Origin: Anaerolineae bacterium
GTDB lineage: Bacteria; Chloroflexota; Anaerolineae; Aggregatilineales; Phototrophicaceae
Reading direction: 5' to 3'
DNA length: 64,000 bases
Assembly (NCBI GenBank): GCA_025055175.1
Contig: JANWYT010000022.1
Span: forward strand, 28,018-92,017
Numbering within the stretch: position 1 is the stretch's first letter; every line of letters begins with the position of its first letter. The position numbers and the translations under genes are program-made. This document shows, one piece after another, positions 46,046 through 54,751 of this stretch. The notes under the pieces were generated by a model. That model did not search any database and was not told where the DNA came from. It saw only the letters and a list, made by a program, of their open reading frames with translations.

Positions 46046-47230
46046 ATGAGCGACAAAAAGCGCGGTGGCAAGAAGCCGCCTCAACAAAATATTCCCGTGA
46101 AGCGCCCCAAACCCAGCTCAAGCGCTGCTTCAGCTGCACCTAGCAGCGGTAAGCCCGCCGCGAGCAGCCCCAAGAGTGCCGGCGAGTCAAACAAACAACG
46201 CATTGAAGAACGCAAGCACGAACGCGAGCGCCAGCGCCAGCGCCAGCGCACCTTGACCATCGTCGGCCTCCTGGTGACGGTAGGTCTACTGGGCCTGCTG
46301 CTGGTCATCGTCCGCAACTCGCCCGCCGATGCTCCGGTAGCGGAAGATGTTGCTGCGCGCTACGAAGGCATCCCGCGCGGCTCAGATGAAAATGGTTTCC
46401 CACGCCTGGGCAGCGCTTCAGCTCGTATCAAGGTCGAGGAATTCTCCAGCTTCGAATGCGAAGCGTGCCGCATCTTCCACGATACTATTTTCCCTGCCCT
46501 GCTAGAGCGCGTGCGCAAAGGCGAAATTACCTTCTCGTTCATACCCATCGCCATCGGCTCTGGCAATCCTGAGGGTGCGATTCGCTCAGCACTCTGTGCG
46601 GACGCTCAGGGCAAATTCTGGGAGACTCACGACACTTACTTCACCTGGGCGGGTTTGTATGGCAACAACGCCTTCACCCAGAACCGCATGTTGGCCGGCG
46701 CACAGGCTCTAGGCTACAACCTCGATGCAGGCTGCATCAACAACGAGCGCGTGAACAATCTAGTGAGCCGCGCACGCGCCTTCGGCATTCGCCAGACGCC
46801 GACAGTGCGGATCAACGGCACAGAAGTTAGCCCGACGCTTGAAGACATCATGGCCCAGATTGACTCGCTGCTGGCGACTCAAGGTGGCGCACCTGCCACA
46901 CCAGTCCCCACTACCATCCCGGCAGAGGTCACACCTGAAGTGACTCAGTCGGCAGAAGCGACCCCTGAGGCAGCTCAGTCCGAAGGAGCAACATCTGAAG
47001 TAACTCAGGCAGCAGAAGCCACCGTCGAATTGCCCAGGACAGAAGTCACCGAGGAAGTCACGGCTATGCCGACGTTAGTTTCCCCCACCAACACCGCTTC
47101 GCCCGTCCCGCCCACCAGCACGTCAACGCCGCGGCCCACCAACACCGCTTCGCCCGTCCCGCCCACCAGCACGTCAACGCCGCGGCCCACCAACACCGCT
47201 TCGCCCGTCCCGCCCACCAGCACGCCATAG
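46046..47230 (+). CDS. Membrane-anchored DsbA/BdbD-like thioredoxin-fold protein
   Basis: A 394-residue protein. A basic, low-complexity cytoplasmic N-terminus (about 1-68) leads to one membrane span (about 69-88). The exported DsbA-like domain (about 115-285) has the active-site CEAC in FSSFECEACRIFHD and the cis-Pro loop RQTPTVRING. An acidic Thr/Glu/Val region and a Thr/Pro/Ser tail encoded by 51-base repeats end the protein. It likely forms or shuffles disulphides in exported proteins. ATG 46046 with AGGAG is chosen over a TTG at 45992 that lies at the promoter. Confidence 0.85.
   Translation: MSDKKRGGKKPPQQNIPVKRPKPSSSAASAAPSSGKPAASSPKSAGESNKQRIEERKHERERQRQRQRTLTIVGLLVTVGLLGLLLVIVRNSPADAPVAEDVAARYEGIPRGSDENGFPRLGSASARIKVEEFSSFECEACRIFHDTIFPALLERVRKGEITFSFIPIAIGSGNPEGAIRSALCADAQGKFWETHDTYFTWAGLYGNNAFTQNRMLAGAQALGYNLDAGCINNERVNNLVSRARAFGIRQTPTVRINGTEVSPTLEDIMAQIDSLLATQGGAPATPVPTTIPAEVTPEVTQSAEATPEAAQSEGATSEVTQAAEATVELPRTEVTEEVTAMPTLVSPTNTASPVPPTSTSTPRPTNTASPVPPTSTSTPRPTNTASPVPPTSTP
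47084..47224 (+). repeat. 51-base tandem repeat, about 2.8 copies
   Basis: Units start at 47084, 47135 and 47186; the third is cut at 39 bases by the end of the gene. The copies look identical. Each encodes 17 residues of a Pro/Thr/Ser linker (PTNTASPVPPTSTSTPR). Identical copies suggest recent expansion by slippage, so copy number may vary between strains. Confidence 0.9.
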
Positions 47231-47240
47231 ACGCTGTCCT

Positions 47241-47295
47241 CCAAAGCCCTTCGTCTCTCTCACGGTATCAGGATGAACTGAGATGGGGGCTTTGG
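47241..47295 (+). terminator. Possible terminator of the DsbA-like gene
   Basis: Nine-base arms CCAAAGCCC and GGGCTTTGG pair across a 37-base loop in the gap between convergent genes; CCTTT follows. The large loop makes this uncertain. Confidence 0.4.
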
Positions 47296-47351
47296 CCTTT
47301 CTACGACTCAGCTAAAGTAGGAGATTTTTGCCAGCTGAAAAAAAGCCCAAC

Positions 47352-48764
47352 TCAGCTCCACACCTGCCCCTGCATGTCAGGAAGCGGGCGCAGGCCCAAG
47401 CGGTGCAGCAAGGTCGGAGCAACGTCCAGCAGATTTGCGCCCTCGCGTTGACCAACAGCGCGCTGTCGCGGATCGTAAAGGATGAACAAGCCTTCTTCAG
47501 CGTGGTTGGCGTCGTCTGGGCCAGCGTCGTTCTCCAGCGTCGTAGGCTCCGGATACCCCAAGCCACCAACTGCGCGCCAATGCAGATCACCGAAATAGAT
47601 CATCAAATCTGGCGCATAGCCGCGCACTTGTCGGTAGACCTGCTCAGGCCAAATAACGCGATGATGCAGCGGATTGCCCTCGTGATCAGAGATGGTGGCG
47701 ATAGCCTCTGCCAGAGCTTGGCGTGTGGCTTGAACATCCTGTGGCGCAATCATCCCCTGGGGTTCGCGACCTTGTACATTCAAGAAGATTCGGCCATAGT
47801 AGCCGCCGGTTGACCAGGCGCGCGTCTTGCTCCAATCGACTAACTCTGGCCTGAACGCCACAATTTGGCTTTTGCGTGGCGCCTCTTTGAGGGCTAGCCA
47901 GCCGTTCTGCCACAACCATTGGTTGATAGCAATTGCGCCGTCCATGCGCAGCGCGCCGTGATCGCTCACCACTAGCACTAGCGTATCCTCAGGAAGGCGC
48001 TCCACGACACGACCTATGCGTTCATCAACCAGGCGGTAGTAGTCGCGGATGGCGTAACGAAAGGGGCTGTTCGGCTCATGTAGCCGATGACGCGGATCAT
48101 GGTAGCGCCAAAAGCCATGATGAAGACGGTCTGTCCCCATGTTGACGTGGATGGCAAAGTCCCAGGCGATGTCAGGATGGACGAGCAAGTGTTCTAGCAC
48201 GTCATACTGTACAGCGGTGAAATCCAGCAAGCGCTGATAGAGGCTGGCTTTGTCGGGTGTACGGAAATCGCGCACGTCGAAGTCATAGTGCGGCGCATGC
48301 TTGAGTACTTCAGCCTTGAGGATGGCTGGATAGGTGAAGCTGGCAGACGTGTTGGGCGTCAGGAAGCAAGACACCAGCGCTCCATTGATCGGCTTAACGG
48401 GATACGTTTGCGGTACATTGACCACTAGCGAGCGCTTGCCAAACTCTCCCAACGTATCCCACAGACGTGGATATGGCACAGCGCGACTGTCGGCGCTGGC
48501 GAGGGCCTGATAGTCCCAGGCAGCGCGGTTGCGGAAGCCGTAGAGGCCTAATTCACCGGCATCTCGGCTGCTCATCATCGATGACCAGGCTGGCACCGTG
48601 ATACATGGCGTCGATGAGCGTAGCCTGCCCCACATGCCGCCGTCCATTAGGCGCGCCAGCGTGGGCAGTTCCCCACACAGTTGGCCGAAGACCAGGTCGG
48701 GGTCGGCGCAGTCCAAGCCCAACACCAGGGCGCGCCGCTGCCGCGTTCTGCGTAAAAAGGCCAT
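47352..48764 (-). CDS. Alkaline-phosphatase-superfamily phosphodiesterase/pyrophosphatase
   Basis: A 470-residue protein of the type I phosphodiesterase/nucleotide pyrophosphatase group (COG3379). Metal and nucleophile residues are visible: Asp in VLGLDCADPDLV, Thr in STPCITVPAWSSM (the likely nucleophile), Asp/His in GTDRLHHGFW near 210, and Asp-His in VVSDHGALRMDG near 265. No signal peptide is present, so it acts in the cytosol. The substrate is unknown; relatives act on nucleotide or lipid-linked phosphodiesters. It directly follows nusB (stop and start adjacent), so translation is coupled. Confidence 0.82.
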   Translation of the reverse strand: MAFLRRTRQRRALVLGLDCADPDLVFGQLCGELPTLARLMDGGMWGRLRSSTPCITVPAWSSMMSSRDAGELGLYGFRNRAAWDYQALASADSRAVPYPRLWDTLGEFGKRSLVVNVPQTYPVKPINGALVSCFLTPNTSASFTYPAILKAEVLKHAPHYDFDVRDFRTPDKASLYQRLLDFTAVQYDVLEHLLVHPDIAWDFAIHVNMGTDRLHHGFWRYHDPRHRLHEPNSPFRYAIRDYYRLVDERIGRVVERLPEDTLVLVVSDHGALRMDGAIAINQWLWQNGWLALKEAPRKSQIVAFRPELVDWSKTRAWSTGGYYGRIFLNVQGREPQGMIAPQDVQATRQALAEAIATISDHEGNPLHHRVIWPEQVYRQVRGYAPDLMIYFGDLHWRAVGGLGYPEPTTLENDAGPDDANHAEEGLFILYDPRQRAVGQREGANLLDVAPTLLHRLGLRPLPDMQGQVWS

Positions 48765-49385
48765 TCAGGAAGAGCGCGATTTGCTAGCCCGACGATCACG
48801 GACGAGCTGAATGGCGCGCGCGTCCCCTTCCGGGTCAAGGTCAGGTCTTAGCTGCTGACGCACCTGGATGAGATGATCGTCTATCGCGCCCAACACGCCG
48901 TTGACGAAGCGGGGGCTATTATCTGCGCCGAAAGTCTGGGCTAGGATGACAGCCTCGTCAATGAAGATCGCGCTGTTGGGTGGATCGGTGTAGGCCATCT
49001 CATAGAGGGCAATGCGCAAGATGTTGCGGTCGATGATGGCCACCTGCTCAATCGGAAACTCAGGAGCATAGGCCTGGAGGATGTTGTCCAGAGCCAGGCG
49101 CTGCTCGTTGATCTGGGTCAGCATGCGTTGTAGACGGGCCTTGAAGTTGAGGTAGTCAGCTTCACCAACATCCACCTCATACTCGCGCTCCAGGTTCTGC
49201 AGATGGTGTTCCAGCACTGCGCCTACGCCGTGATCCGTCGAGTCCATTTCGTAAAGCGCTTGCAGAGCCACGCGGCGCAGAATTGAAGGACGCCAACCCA
49301 CTACATTCAGACGCTCATCGTGTTCCACGACTTCGTGAGCGACAATCTCGCCACCTTCCAGATCAAAGCCAGGATAATCCTGCAT
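48765..49385 (-). CDS. nusB: Transcription antitermination factor NusB
   Basis: A 206-residue NusB, longer than the usual 140 or so. The NusB domain starts near residue 40 (SILRRVALQALYEMDSTDHG) and has PIEQVAIIDRNILRIALYEM near 130 and AVILAQTFGADNSPRFVNGVLGAI near 155, both hallmarks. The extra N-terminal part (about 35 residues, acidic) and a basic C-terminal tail are unusual. NusB with S10 binds boxA RNA to let RNA polymerase read through rRNA operons. ATG 49385 is chosen; a GTG at 49406 is an alternative. Two tRNA genes lie just upstream on the same strand. Confidence 0.93.
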   Translation of the reverse strand: MQDYPGFDLEGGEIVAHEVVEHDERLNVVGWRPSILRRVALQALYEMDSTDHGVGAVLEHHLQNLEREYEVDVGEADYLNFKARLQRMLTQINEQRLALDNILQAYAPEFPIEQVAIIDRNILRIALYEMAYTDPPNSAIFIDEAVILAQTFGADNSPRFVNGVLGAIDDHLIQVRQQLRPDLDPEGDARAIQLVRDRRASKSRSS

Positions 49386-49520
49386 AGTGCGCAAACCCAC
49401 CAACACAAGGTCAGATAAGTCAGGTAAGCAAGTGTAGCGGATGACGAGTCTTTTGGCTATAGGGATCGCTTTGGAGAATCAAAGGCGGCGCATTGTTTGA
49501 GCGCCGCCTAGTCTTGTGTA

Positions 49521-49608
49521 CGGGAAGGACAGGATTCGAACCTGCGATACGCTTTTGGCGTATAACCGCTTAGCAGGCGGCCCCATTCGACCACTCTGGC
49601 ACCTCCCC
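49521..49608 (-). tRNA. tRNA-Ser (GCU)
   Basis: An 88-base class II tRNA on the minus strand. The acceptor arms GGGGAGG and CCTTCCC pair with one G-U. The anticodon loop CTGCTAA gives anticodon GCU. The long variable arm (ATACGCC and GCGTAT) is typical of tRNA-Ser, and the T loop GGTTCGAATCC is intact. The encoded 3' end has no CCA, so CCA is added after transcription. Confidence 0.95.
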
Positions 49609-49629
49609 TAGTTGTTAAAGCGCTTGCTG

Positions 49630-49716
49630 CGGAGAGAGTGGGATTCGAACCCACGGTATCCTTGCGGATACGGCGGTTTTCAAGACCGCTGCCTTAAACC
49701 ACTCGACCATCTCTCC
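49630..49716 (-). tRNA. tRNA-Ser (UGA)
   Basis: An 87-base class II tRNA on the minus strand. The acceptor arms GGAGAGA and TCTCTCC pair fully, with G as discriminator. The anticodon loop CTTGAAA gives UGA. The variable arm is GTATCC-GCAA-GGATAC, and the T loop is GGTTCGAATCC. It lies 21 bases upstream of tRNA-Ser (GCU), and the two are probably cut from one transcript. Confidence 0.95.
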
Positions 49717-49857
49717 ACGTTGCGTCGAGTATGGCGCGACACACCGCTAAGACGGCAATATAACACACGAATGAGCCTGGGTCAATGCTCGCGTTGTAGA
49801 GATCAGGCAGCTCAGGCATAATAGAAGCGCATCAAGCCATCTGCGAATAGAGTTTGC

Positions 49858-50850
49858 ATGGATACTCTGATCTCTACCGTGTTCGTTTGCGGCGTCATCC
49901 TCCTGGCCAACCTGTCGCAGGATTGGGCAGACCAGGCCCGCCGCCTCGTATTCTGGGGTGTGCCGATCACGTTGGGCCTGTTGAGCTTCTCACTACTGCT
50001 CCAGCCCCTCGTGCCGTCAGTCAATTCGGATGGCACAAGCCGAGTCGTCAACACAGGTGCGGTCTTCGGCGTGGGCTTGTTAGGCCTCTTGGCATGCGGC
50101 TTCAGCACGGGCATACTGATCTCGCCAGAGCTACGCATGCGCCTGCGCCAGCGCCTCCCCACCTACGAGCCACATTCGCCTGTACACACGCTGGCGGTGC
50201 TGCTAGCCCTGCTCAGCGTCTTCCTGACGCTGGCTAACCTGTCGCTGAGCGGTGGCACGGAGGGCATGGCAGCACAGATAAGCGAAAATCCGCCTCAGGC
50301 CATAGATTTGCTGGGCAGCCTGCTATTGTACAGCAGCGCAGCCCTACTCGGCGTGGGGCTGGGGACGCGCCGCACCCTGCCCCAAGCGTTGGCCCGACTA
50401 GGCCTCAGCCAGCCCACCCGCGCTGACCTGCTGCGCGGCATAGGCTATGGGGGAACGCTTTTCTTCGCCGTGAGCCTAGTCTCGCTGGCCTGGTCTGCCT
50501 TCGACCCGCAGGGCTATGCTCAGCAGACCAGCGCCGCTCAGGCCATCAGCAACGCTGTAGGCTCTTCGCTAGTGATGGGCTTTCTGCTAGCCCTCAGCGC
50601 CAGCATTGGCGAAGAACTGCTCTTTCGCGGCGCAATCCAGCCTATCTTCGGCGGATTGTTCAGCGCCATCTACTTTGTGCTGCTGCACTGGCAGTACACT
50701 GCCACCCTGGCCGCGCTCATCATCTTCTTCGTAGCCCTGGCCTTCGGTTGGTTGCGATGGCGCTACAATACGCAGTCGGCCATTGTGGCTCATTTCGTCT
50801 ACAACTTCTTGCCCTTTGTCATGCTAGCTCTGCTAGGAGACAGTGCATGA
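49858..50850 (+). CDS. CPBP family intramembrane metalloprotease (Abi/CAAX type)
   Basis: A 330-residue protein with about eight hydrophobic segments. The CPBP (ABI) domain is at about 225-325 with all three motifs: EExxxR as Glu252-Glu253 in GEELLFRG, the F-x-x-x-H motif in IYFVLLHWQ and the H-x-x-x-N motif in HFVYNF. These are the catalytic and metal ligands of the Rce1-like fold. It cleaves substrates within the membrane; the bacterial targets are mostly unknown, though some protect against bacteriocins. It overlaps the next gene by four bases (ATGA). Confidence 0.87.
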   Translation: MDTLISTVFVCGVILLANLSQDWADQARRLVFWGVPITLGLLSFSLLLQPLVPSVNSDGTSRVVNTGAVFGVGLLGLLACGFSTGILISPELRMRLRQRLPTYEPHSPVHTLAVLLALLSVFLTLANLSLSGGTEGMAAQISENPPQAIDLLGSLLLYSSAALLGVGLGTRRTLPQALARLGLSQPTRADLLRGIGYGGTLFFAVSLVSLAWSAFDPQGYAQQTSAAQAISNAVGSSLVMGFLLALSASIGEELLFRGAIQPIFGGLFSAIYFVLLHWQYTATLAALIIFFVALAFGWLRWRYNTQSAIVAHFVYNFLPFVMLALLGDSA

Positions 50851-52325
50851 GGCCGTTTGTCCTGCTACTAATCTTGCTGCTAGTCAGGCCGACTCTGGCT
50901 CAAGCGCCAGGCTCTACTCCAGAGCAACCGCCCTACCGCGTGTTGGTGCGCGCTGATCTAGCCTTCCCTGCAGCGCTGGCCCTTGAGCTGGGGATTGAGT
51001 GGCCTGCTGATCGGATCGTTTCAGCTGAGTTGCTGGTGCGCGCCGATGGGCTGGACGACGTCATCTTCCGCTACCCCAATCCGCGACCCTGGGATGAAGC
51101 AACAGCAGCCTTCGCCGTCGCGCGTCTCGTCTGGACGCCACTAGAGCTGCCGCCTTTGTTCAGCATTATTACATATTCATGGCGCGTCGTTGACGATCAG
51201 GGGAGGCTGAGCAGTGGCGCAGGAGAAATTGCCTTCCAGGATGAGCGCTTCGCCTGGATCGGCGCAGGTGACGAGCTTCTGAGCTTACACGCCGCACAAA
51301 GCGACCCTGTTCTGACAGCGCGCAGTCTGTATTTGAGCCTGCGACCCATGTACGAGCAGATGGCGCGCCGCACAGGTCAAAGTCCGCGTTTCCGCTTCCT
51401 AGTCTATTCGGCTGATATACCACCCTTCTGCGCGCGCGATGAGCGAGGTCAGCCTTTCACCAGCGCCAGCAACGGCCCGAAGACGCTCACTTGGCCTTGC
51501 GACTTACAAGCCATCGAAGCTGCCTTGCGCGTTCAGGGCTATGAGCTTCTGTTCTATGAAACCCTGCCTATCCTTCAGGAACGCGCCCTGTCGCGCTTCT
51601 TCAGCGCCTTCTATGAGCCGCTGTGGAGCAGTTCACCGCCTGCCTGGTTTGCCGCGGGCCTGCGCGCCTTTTATCGACCTGGAGGCAACAGCGCTGCGTT
51701 GACGCGCATGAGAGCGCGTCTGCGTACTCAGACGCCCTACAGCCTAGAGCAGATGAGCCGCGTCAGCGATGAAACAGCCTGGCAGGATCAGGCTCAGGGA
51801 ATGGTGCTGTACATAGCCGAGCTTGGCGGCGTCGAAGCGCTGTTTGAACTAGCGCGTCAGGCTGGTCGCTCCAACTTCAGCGAGCGCTATGCCCAAATTA
51901 TCGGCCAAGACTTAGCTTCGCTGCTGCCATCCTGGCAAAGCTGGCTCTACACCAGCCGCGCTGAGTTAGTCTATGGCTACACGCCTTACGTCGCAGAGAC
52001 TCCCACCCTGACTCCCAGCTTCACACCGCGCCCACCCACTCGTACTCCCAGCTCCACGCCAACCCAACCAAGTGCCACGCCTTCGCCTGTTGTTACCGCC
52101 AGCAGGACGCCCTCGCGCACACCGCGCCCGCCGACAGCCACGCTCACACCTCTGCCTCCTCAGGCCTTCGTCGTGCGAGCTACCCCTGCTCCTACCCAGG
52201 CTAATCAAGGTGGCTTCCCCTCAAACGCGCGCACCTTCATCGGCATTGCAGCCATCGTCGTTGCAGCTCTGGCGGCCAGCCTCGGCTTGCTCATCGTCCT
52301 GTTCAAACGAACCAACCCATCCTGA
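50847..52325 (+). CDS. Surface protein related to peptidase MA family, catalytic motif lost
   Basis: A 492-residue single-pass protein. It has a signal peptide (cleavage near residue 19, after LAQA), then an Ig-like domain with the FSIITYSWRVVDDQGRLSSG strand and DERFAW, a pattern seen in Chloroflexota peptidase-MA family proteins. A gluzincin-like region follows at about 150-380. The expected HExxH helix has no His pair (around ERALSRFF, 245-252), and the later W-x-N/A-E-G-L motif reads WFAAGL (267-272), without Glu. A Thr/Pro linker (about 395-460) and a C-terminal span near 465-485 end the protein. Start ATG 50847 overlaps the CPBP stop. Likely a non-catalytic surface protein. Confidence 0.65.
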   Translation: MRPFVLLLILLLVRPTLAQAPGSTPEQPPYRVLVRADLAFPAALALELGIEWPADRIVSAELLVRADGLDDVIFRYPNPRPWDEATAAFAVARLVWTPLELPPLFSIITYSWRVVDDQGRLSSGAGEIAFQDERFAWIGAGDELLSLHAAQSDPVLTARSLYLSLRPMYEQMARRTGQSPRFRFLVYSADIPPFCARDERGQPFTSASNGPKTLTWPCDLQAIEAALRVQGYELLFYETLPILQERALSRFFSAFYEPLWSSSPPAWFAAGLRAFYRPGGNSAALTRMRARLRTQTPYSLEQMSRVSDETAWQDQAQGMVLYIAELGGVEALFELARQAGRSNFSERYAQIIGQDLASLLPSWQSWLYTSRAELVYGYTPYVAETPTLTPSFTPRPPTRTPSSTPTQPSATPSPVVTASRTPSRTPRPPTATLTPLPPQAFVVRATPAPTQANQGGFPSNARTFIGIAAIVVAALAASLGLLIVLFKRTNPS

Positions 52326-52333
52326 AAGCGTCC

Positions 52334-53395
52334 ATGATCGACCTATACGCCCTGAGTCAAGATGATCTGCACCAGCTCTTGAAAGCGTGGGGCTATCCTG
52401 CATTCCGCGCGCGCCAGCTCTGGGAATGGCTTTACGCCAAGCGCGTCGCTAGCTTCGAAGCCATGCACACCCTGCCTAGCGAGCTGCGTCAGCGTCTCCA
52501 GGCTGAATGCGTCCTGGGGAGGCTGAGCCTGGCCGCCGAGCAGTCCAGCGCCGATGGCACGACCAAGCGCCTGTATCGTCTAGCCGATGGTCAGCTTATC
52601 GAGTCCGTCCTCATGCCCTATGACGATGATCGACGCACTGCCTGCATTTCGTCGCAAGCAGGCTGCGCGATGGGTTGCGTCTTCTGCGCTACTGGCCAGA
52701 TGGGCTTCGCGCGCCAGCTCAGCAGCGCCGAAATCTTTGAACAAGCTATGCTCTTCGCCCGCGAATTGGAAGCTCAAGGGGAGCGCCTGAGCAACGTCGT
52801 GCTGATGGGCATGGGCGAGCCTTTCCACAACTACGACAACGTGTTGCACGCTGTGCGCCGCCTGATGAGCGACCTGGGGATCGGCGCACGCCATATCACC
52901 ATCAGCACAGTCGGCCTCGTGCCACAGATTCGGCGCTTCGCCGACGAGGGCTTGCAGGTGACGCTGGCCATCAGCCTGCACAAAGCCAACGATGAGGAAC
53001 GCAGCGCTTTGCTGCCTGTCAACAAGCGCTGGCCTTTGGCAGAACTGCTGGACGCCTGTCGTGATTACGTCGCCAAGACAGGCCGACGGATCAGCTTCGA
53101 ATGGGCTGCTATCAACGGGCAGAACGACAGCCCCGAAGAAGCTCACAAGCTAGGCGCGCTGCTGCACGGCCTGCTCTGCCACGTCAACATCATCCCCCTG
53201 AACCCCACTGGTGGCTATGCGGGGCGGCCCTCAGATGGTCGAGCAATTCAGCGCTTCATCAATATTTTGGCCGAGTACGGCGTGAGCGCGACGGTGCGCG
53301 TGCGGCGTGGAATCGACATCGACGCTGGTTGCGGTCAGCTCAAAGCACAAATTGTTCGTCTGGACGAAGTGCCCACCCGAAGCCCAGCAGATTAG
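52334..53395 (+). CDS. rlmN: Dual-specificity RNA methyltransferase RlmN
   Basis: A 353-residue radical-SAM enzyme. The N-terminal RNA-binding part (FRARQLWEWLYAKRV) is followed by the cluster motif C-A-M-G-C-V-F-C (Cys111, 115 and 118), GMGEPFHNYDNV near 160, the HITISTVGLVPQIRRFADEG segment, SLHKANDEER, and a C-terminal Cys in DIDAGCGQL that carries the methyl transfer. It methylates A2503 of 23S rRNA and A37 of some tRNAs at C2. The start lies eight bases after the preceding stop, and the ribosome site is weak. Confidence 0.95.
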   Translation: MIDLYALSQDDLHQLLKAWGYPAFRARQLWEWLYAKRVASFEAMHTLPSELRQRLQAECVLGRLSLAAEQSSADGTTKRLYRLADGQLIESVLMPYDDDRRTACISSQAGCAMGCVFCATGQMGFARQLSSAEIFEQAMLFARELEAQGERLSNVVLMGMGEPFHNYDNVLHAVRRLMSDLGIGARHITISTVGLVPQIRRFADEGLQVTLAISLHKANDEERSALLPVNKRWPLAELLDACRDYVAKTGRRISFEWAAINGQNDSPEEAHKLGALLHGLLCHVNIIPLNPTGGYAGRPSDGRAIQRFINILAEYGVSATVRVRRGIDIDAGCGQLKAQIVRLDEVPTRSPAD

Positions 53396-53447
53396 TGCAT
53401 TCATGCTACAATCAGTAAAAGATTGCGTTTGATAACAAGGGGGCTTC

Positions 53448-54131
53448 ATGTCGAACATGTCACGTATCCAGATCGCGCCATCGATCCTGGCGGCTGATTT
53501 CACGCGCTTGGGGGAACAAATCAGCCAACTGGACGCCCTGGGCATAGAGACCTATCACTTCGATGTGATGGACGGTCATTTCGTCCCCAACATTTCGATG
53601 GGCATTCCAGTCTTGGAAGCCCTGCGGTCTATCACGAAGGCGCGCCTGGATGTGCATTTGATGGTTAGTGAACCGGAGCGTTACATCCAGGCCTTCGCCA
53701 ACGCCGGCGCCGACATCATCAGTATTCACTGGGAAGCCACACCTAACGTCCACCGCGCCCTGCAAATGATCCGCGAAGCGGGCTGCAAGGTAGGCCTGGC
53801 CGTCAATCCGCACACGCCAGCCTTCGTCCTGCGCGATGTCATCACCATGCTTGACCTCATCAATGTAATGACGGTCAATCCCGGCTTCGGCGGCCAGACT
53901 TTCATCCCGTCAGTAGCCTCCAAGATTGCTCGCCTGCGCGCGATGGTCGGCGATGTACGCCAAGACATCGACATCGAAGCTGACGGCGGAGTCGGCACAG
54001 AGACAGCCCAGAGCGTCATCCAGGCAGGCGCGAACGTGTTAGTCATCGGCACGGCCATCTTCCGTCATCCTGAAGGTCTGGCAGCGGGCTTGCGAGCCAT
54101 TCAGCAAGTCCTCGCTAGCGAGATAGTCTGA
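53448..54131 (+). CDS. rpe: Ribulose-phosphate 3-epimerase
   Basis: A 227-residue TIM-barrel epimerase. It has IAPSILAADFTRLGEQI at the start, the metal site in FDVMDGHFVPNISMG near residue 38 (catalytic Asp and His), LDVHLMVSEPERYI near 66, MTVNPGFGGQTFIPS near 143 and the phosphate loop DGGVGTETA near 180 with VIGTAIFRHPE. It interconverts ribulose-5-phosphate and xylulose-5-phosphate in the pentose phosphate pathway. The ATG has AAGGGGG upstream. It converges with the MaoC-type gene, ending two bases apart. Confidence 0.96.
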   Translation: MSNMSRIQIAPSILAADFTRLGEQISQLDALGIETYHFDVMDGHFVPNISMGIPVLEALRSITKARLDVHLMVSEPERYIQAFANAGADIISIHWEATPNVHRALQMIREAGCKVGLAVNPHTPAFVLRDVITMLDLINVMTVNPGFGGQTFIPSVASKIARLRAMVGDVRQDIDIEADGGVGTETAQSVIQAGANVLVIGTAIFRHPEGLAAGLRAIQQVLASEIV

Positions 54132-54133
54132 GC

Positions 54134-54589
54134 TTACTCCGTCGGCTTCTTGAGAAAGAGAGCGCTGCGCGTGACTTCGATCACGACGACGCCCTCTTGG
54201 TTGCGGCCCGTGTGCTTGAGGGTCACAATGCCGCAATCAGGCCGCGACTTGCTCTCGCGCATCTCTACGACTTCCGTCTCTACTGTCACCGTGTCCCCAT
54301 GAAAGAGCGGATTAGGATGGACGACGCGCTCGTAGCCCAAGTTGGCGACGATTGTGCCTTCAGTGAGGTCGCTGACAGTGATACCCACCACTAAGCCCAT
54401 CGTCAGAATGCCGTTGACGATACGTCGCCCAAACTGCGTTTTGCGCGCGAATTCTTCATCCAGGTGCAAGGGCTGAGTATTCATCGTTAGCGCATTGAAG
54501 AAGACGTTATCTGCCTCGGTGATCGTGCGGCTGAGGCGGTGAGCGATCTTCATGCCTACTTGCAGTTCATCGTAATATTTTCCGGCCAT
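54134..54589 (-). CDS. MaoC-like hotdog-fold dehydratase
   Basis: A 151-residue protein of the R-hydratase/MaoC group. The hydratase-2 motif is visible: TEADNVFFNALTMNTQPLHLDEEFA near residue 24-48, where the usual catalytic D-x-N-P-x-H reads T-M-N-T-Q-P-L-H-L-D (Asn and His kept), then FGRRIVNGILTMGLVVGI near 53. It probably hydrates an enoyl-CoA or acts on mesaconyl-type CoA esters. The ATG at 54589 has GGAGCAGG upstream; longer readings extend through the promoter region. An operator-like repeat overlaps its promoter. Confidence 0.85.
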   Translation of the reverse strand: MAGKYYDELQVGMKIAHRLSRTITEADNVFFNALTMNTQPLHLDEEFARKTQFGRRIVNGILTMGLVVGITVSDLTEGTIVANLGYERVVHPNPLFHGDTVTVETEVVEMRESKSRPDCGIVTLKHTGRNQEGVVVIEVTRSALFLKKPTE

Positions 54590-54632
54590 CGTGCCTGCTC
54601 CACAAAGCAAAAAAGGGTGACTTGTGGCTACA

Positions 54633-54652
54633 ATTATACATGTTATACATGT
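54633..54652 (-). promoter_or_regulatory. maoC-type promoter -10 box with two ACATGT palindromes
   Basis: On the minus strand a perfect TATAAT occupies 54633-54638. Behind it, in the -35 to -10 spacer, are two copies of the six-base palindrome ACATGT (54638-54643 and 54647-54652), nine bases apart. This is a plausible repressor site. No -35 match is seen. Confidence 0.4.
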
Positions 54653-54751
54653 ATCAGCTTCGAAGCTCAGTGGCGCTTCCCTACCCACAAGATTGTGAAT
54701 CGGGTATGATGAGCGTCGTTTCGCACCCTGCCCGTGAGGAGCTTTCTTTTC

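Noticed and set aside
50748..50846. Upstream extension of the peptidase-MA-like gene
   Set aside because: The extension lies fully inside the CPBP gene and would hide the signal peptide; the ATGA overlap at 50847 is the natural start.
49858..50850. An abortive-infection (Abi) phage defence protein
   Set aside because: CPBP domains were once labelled Abi, but most are intramembrane proteases unrelated to phage defence, and no defence genes flank it.
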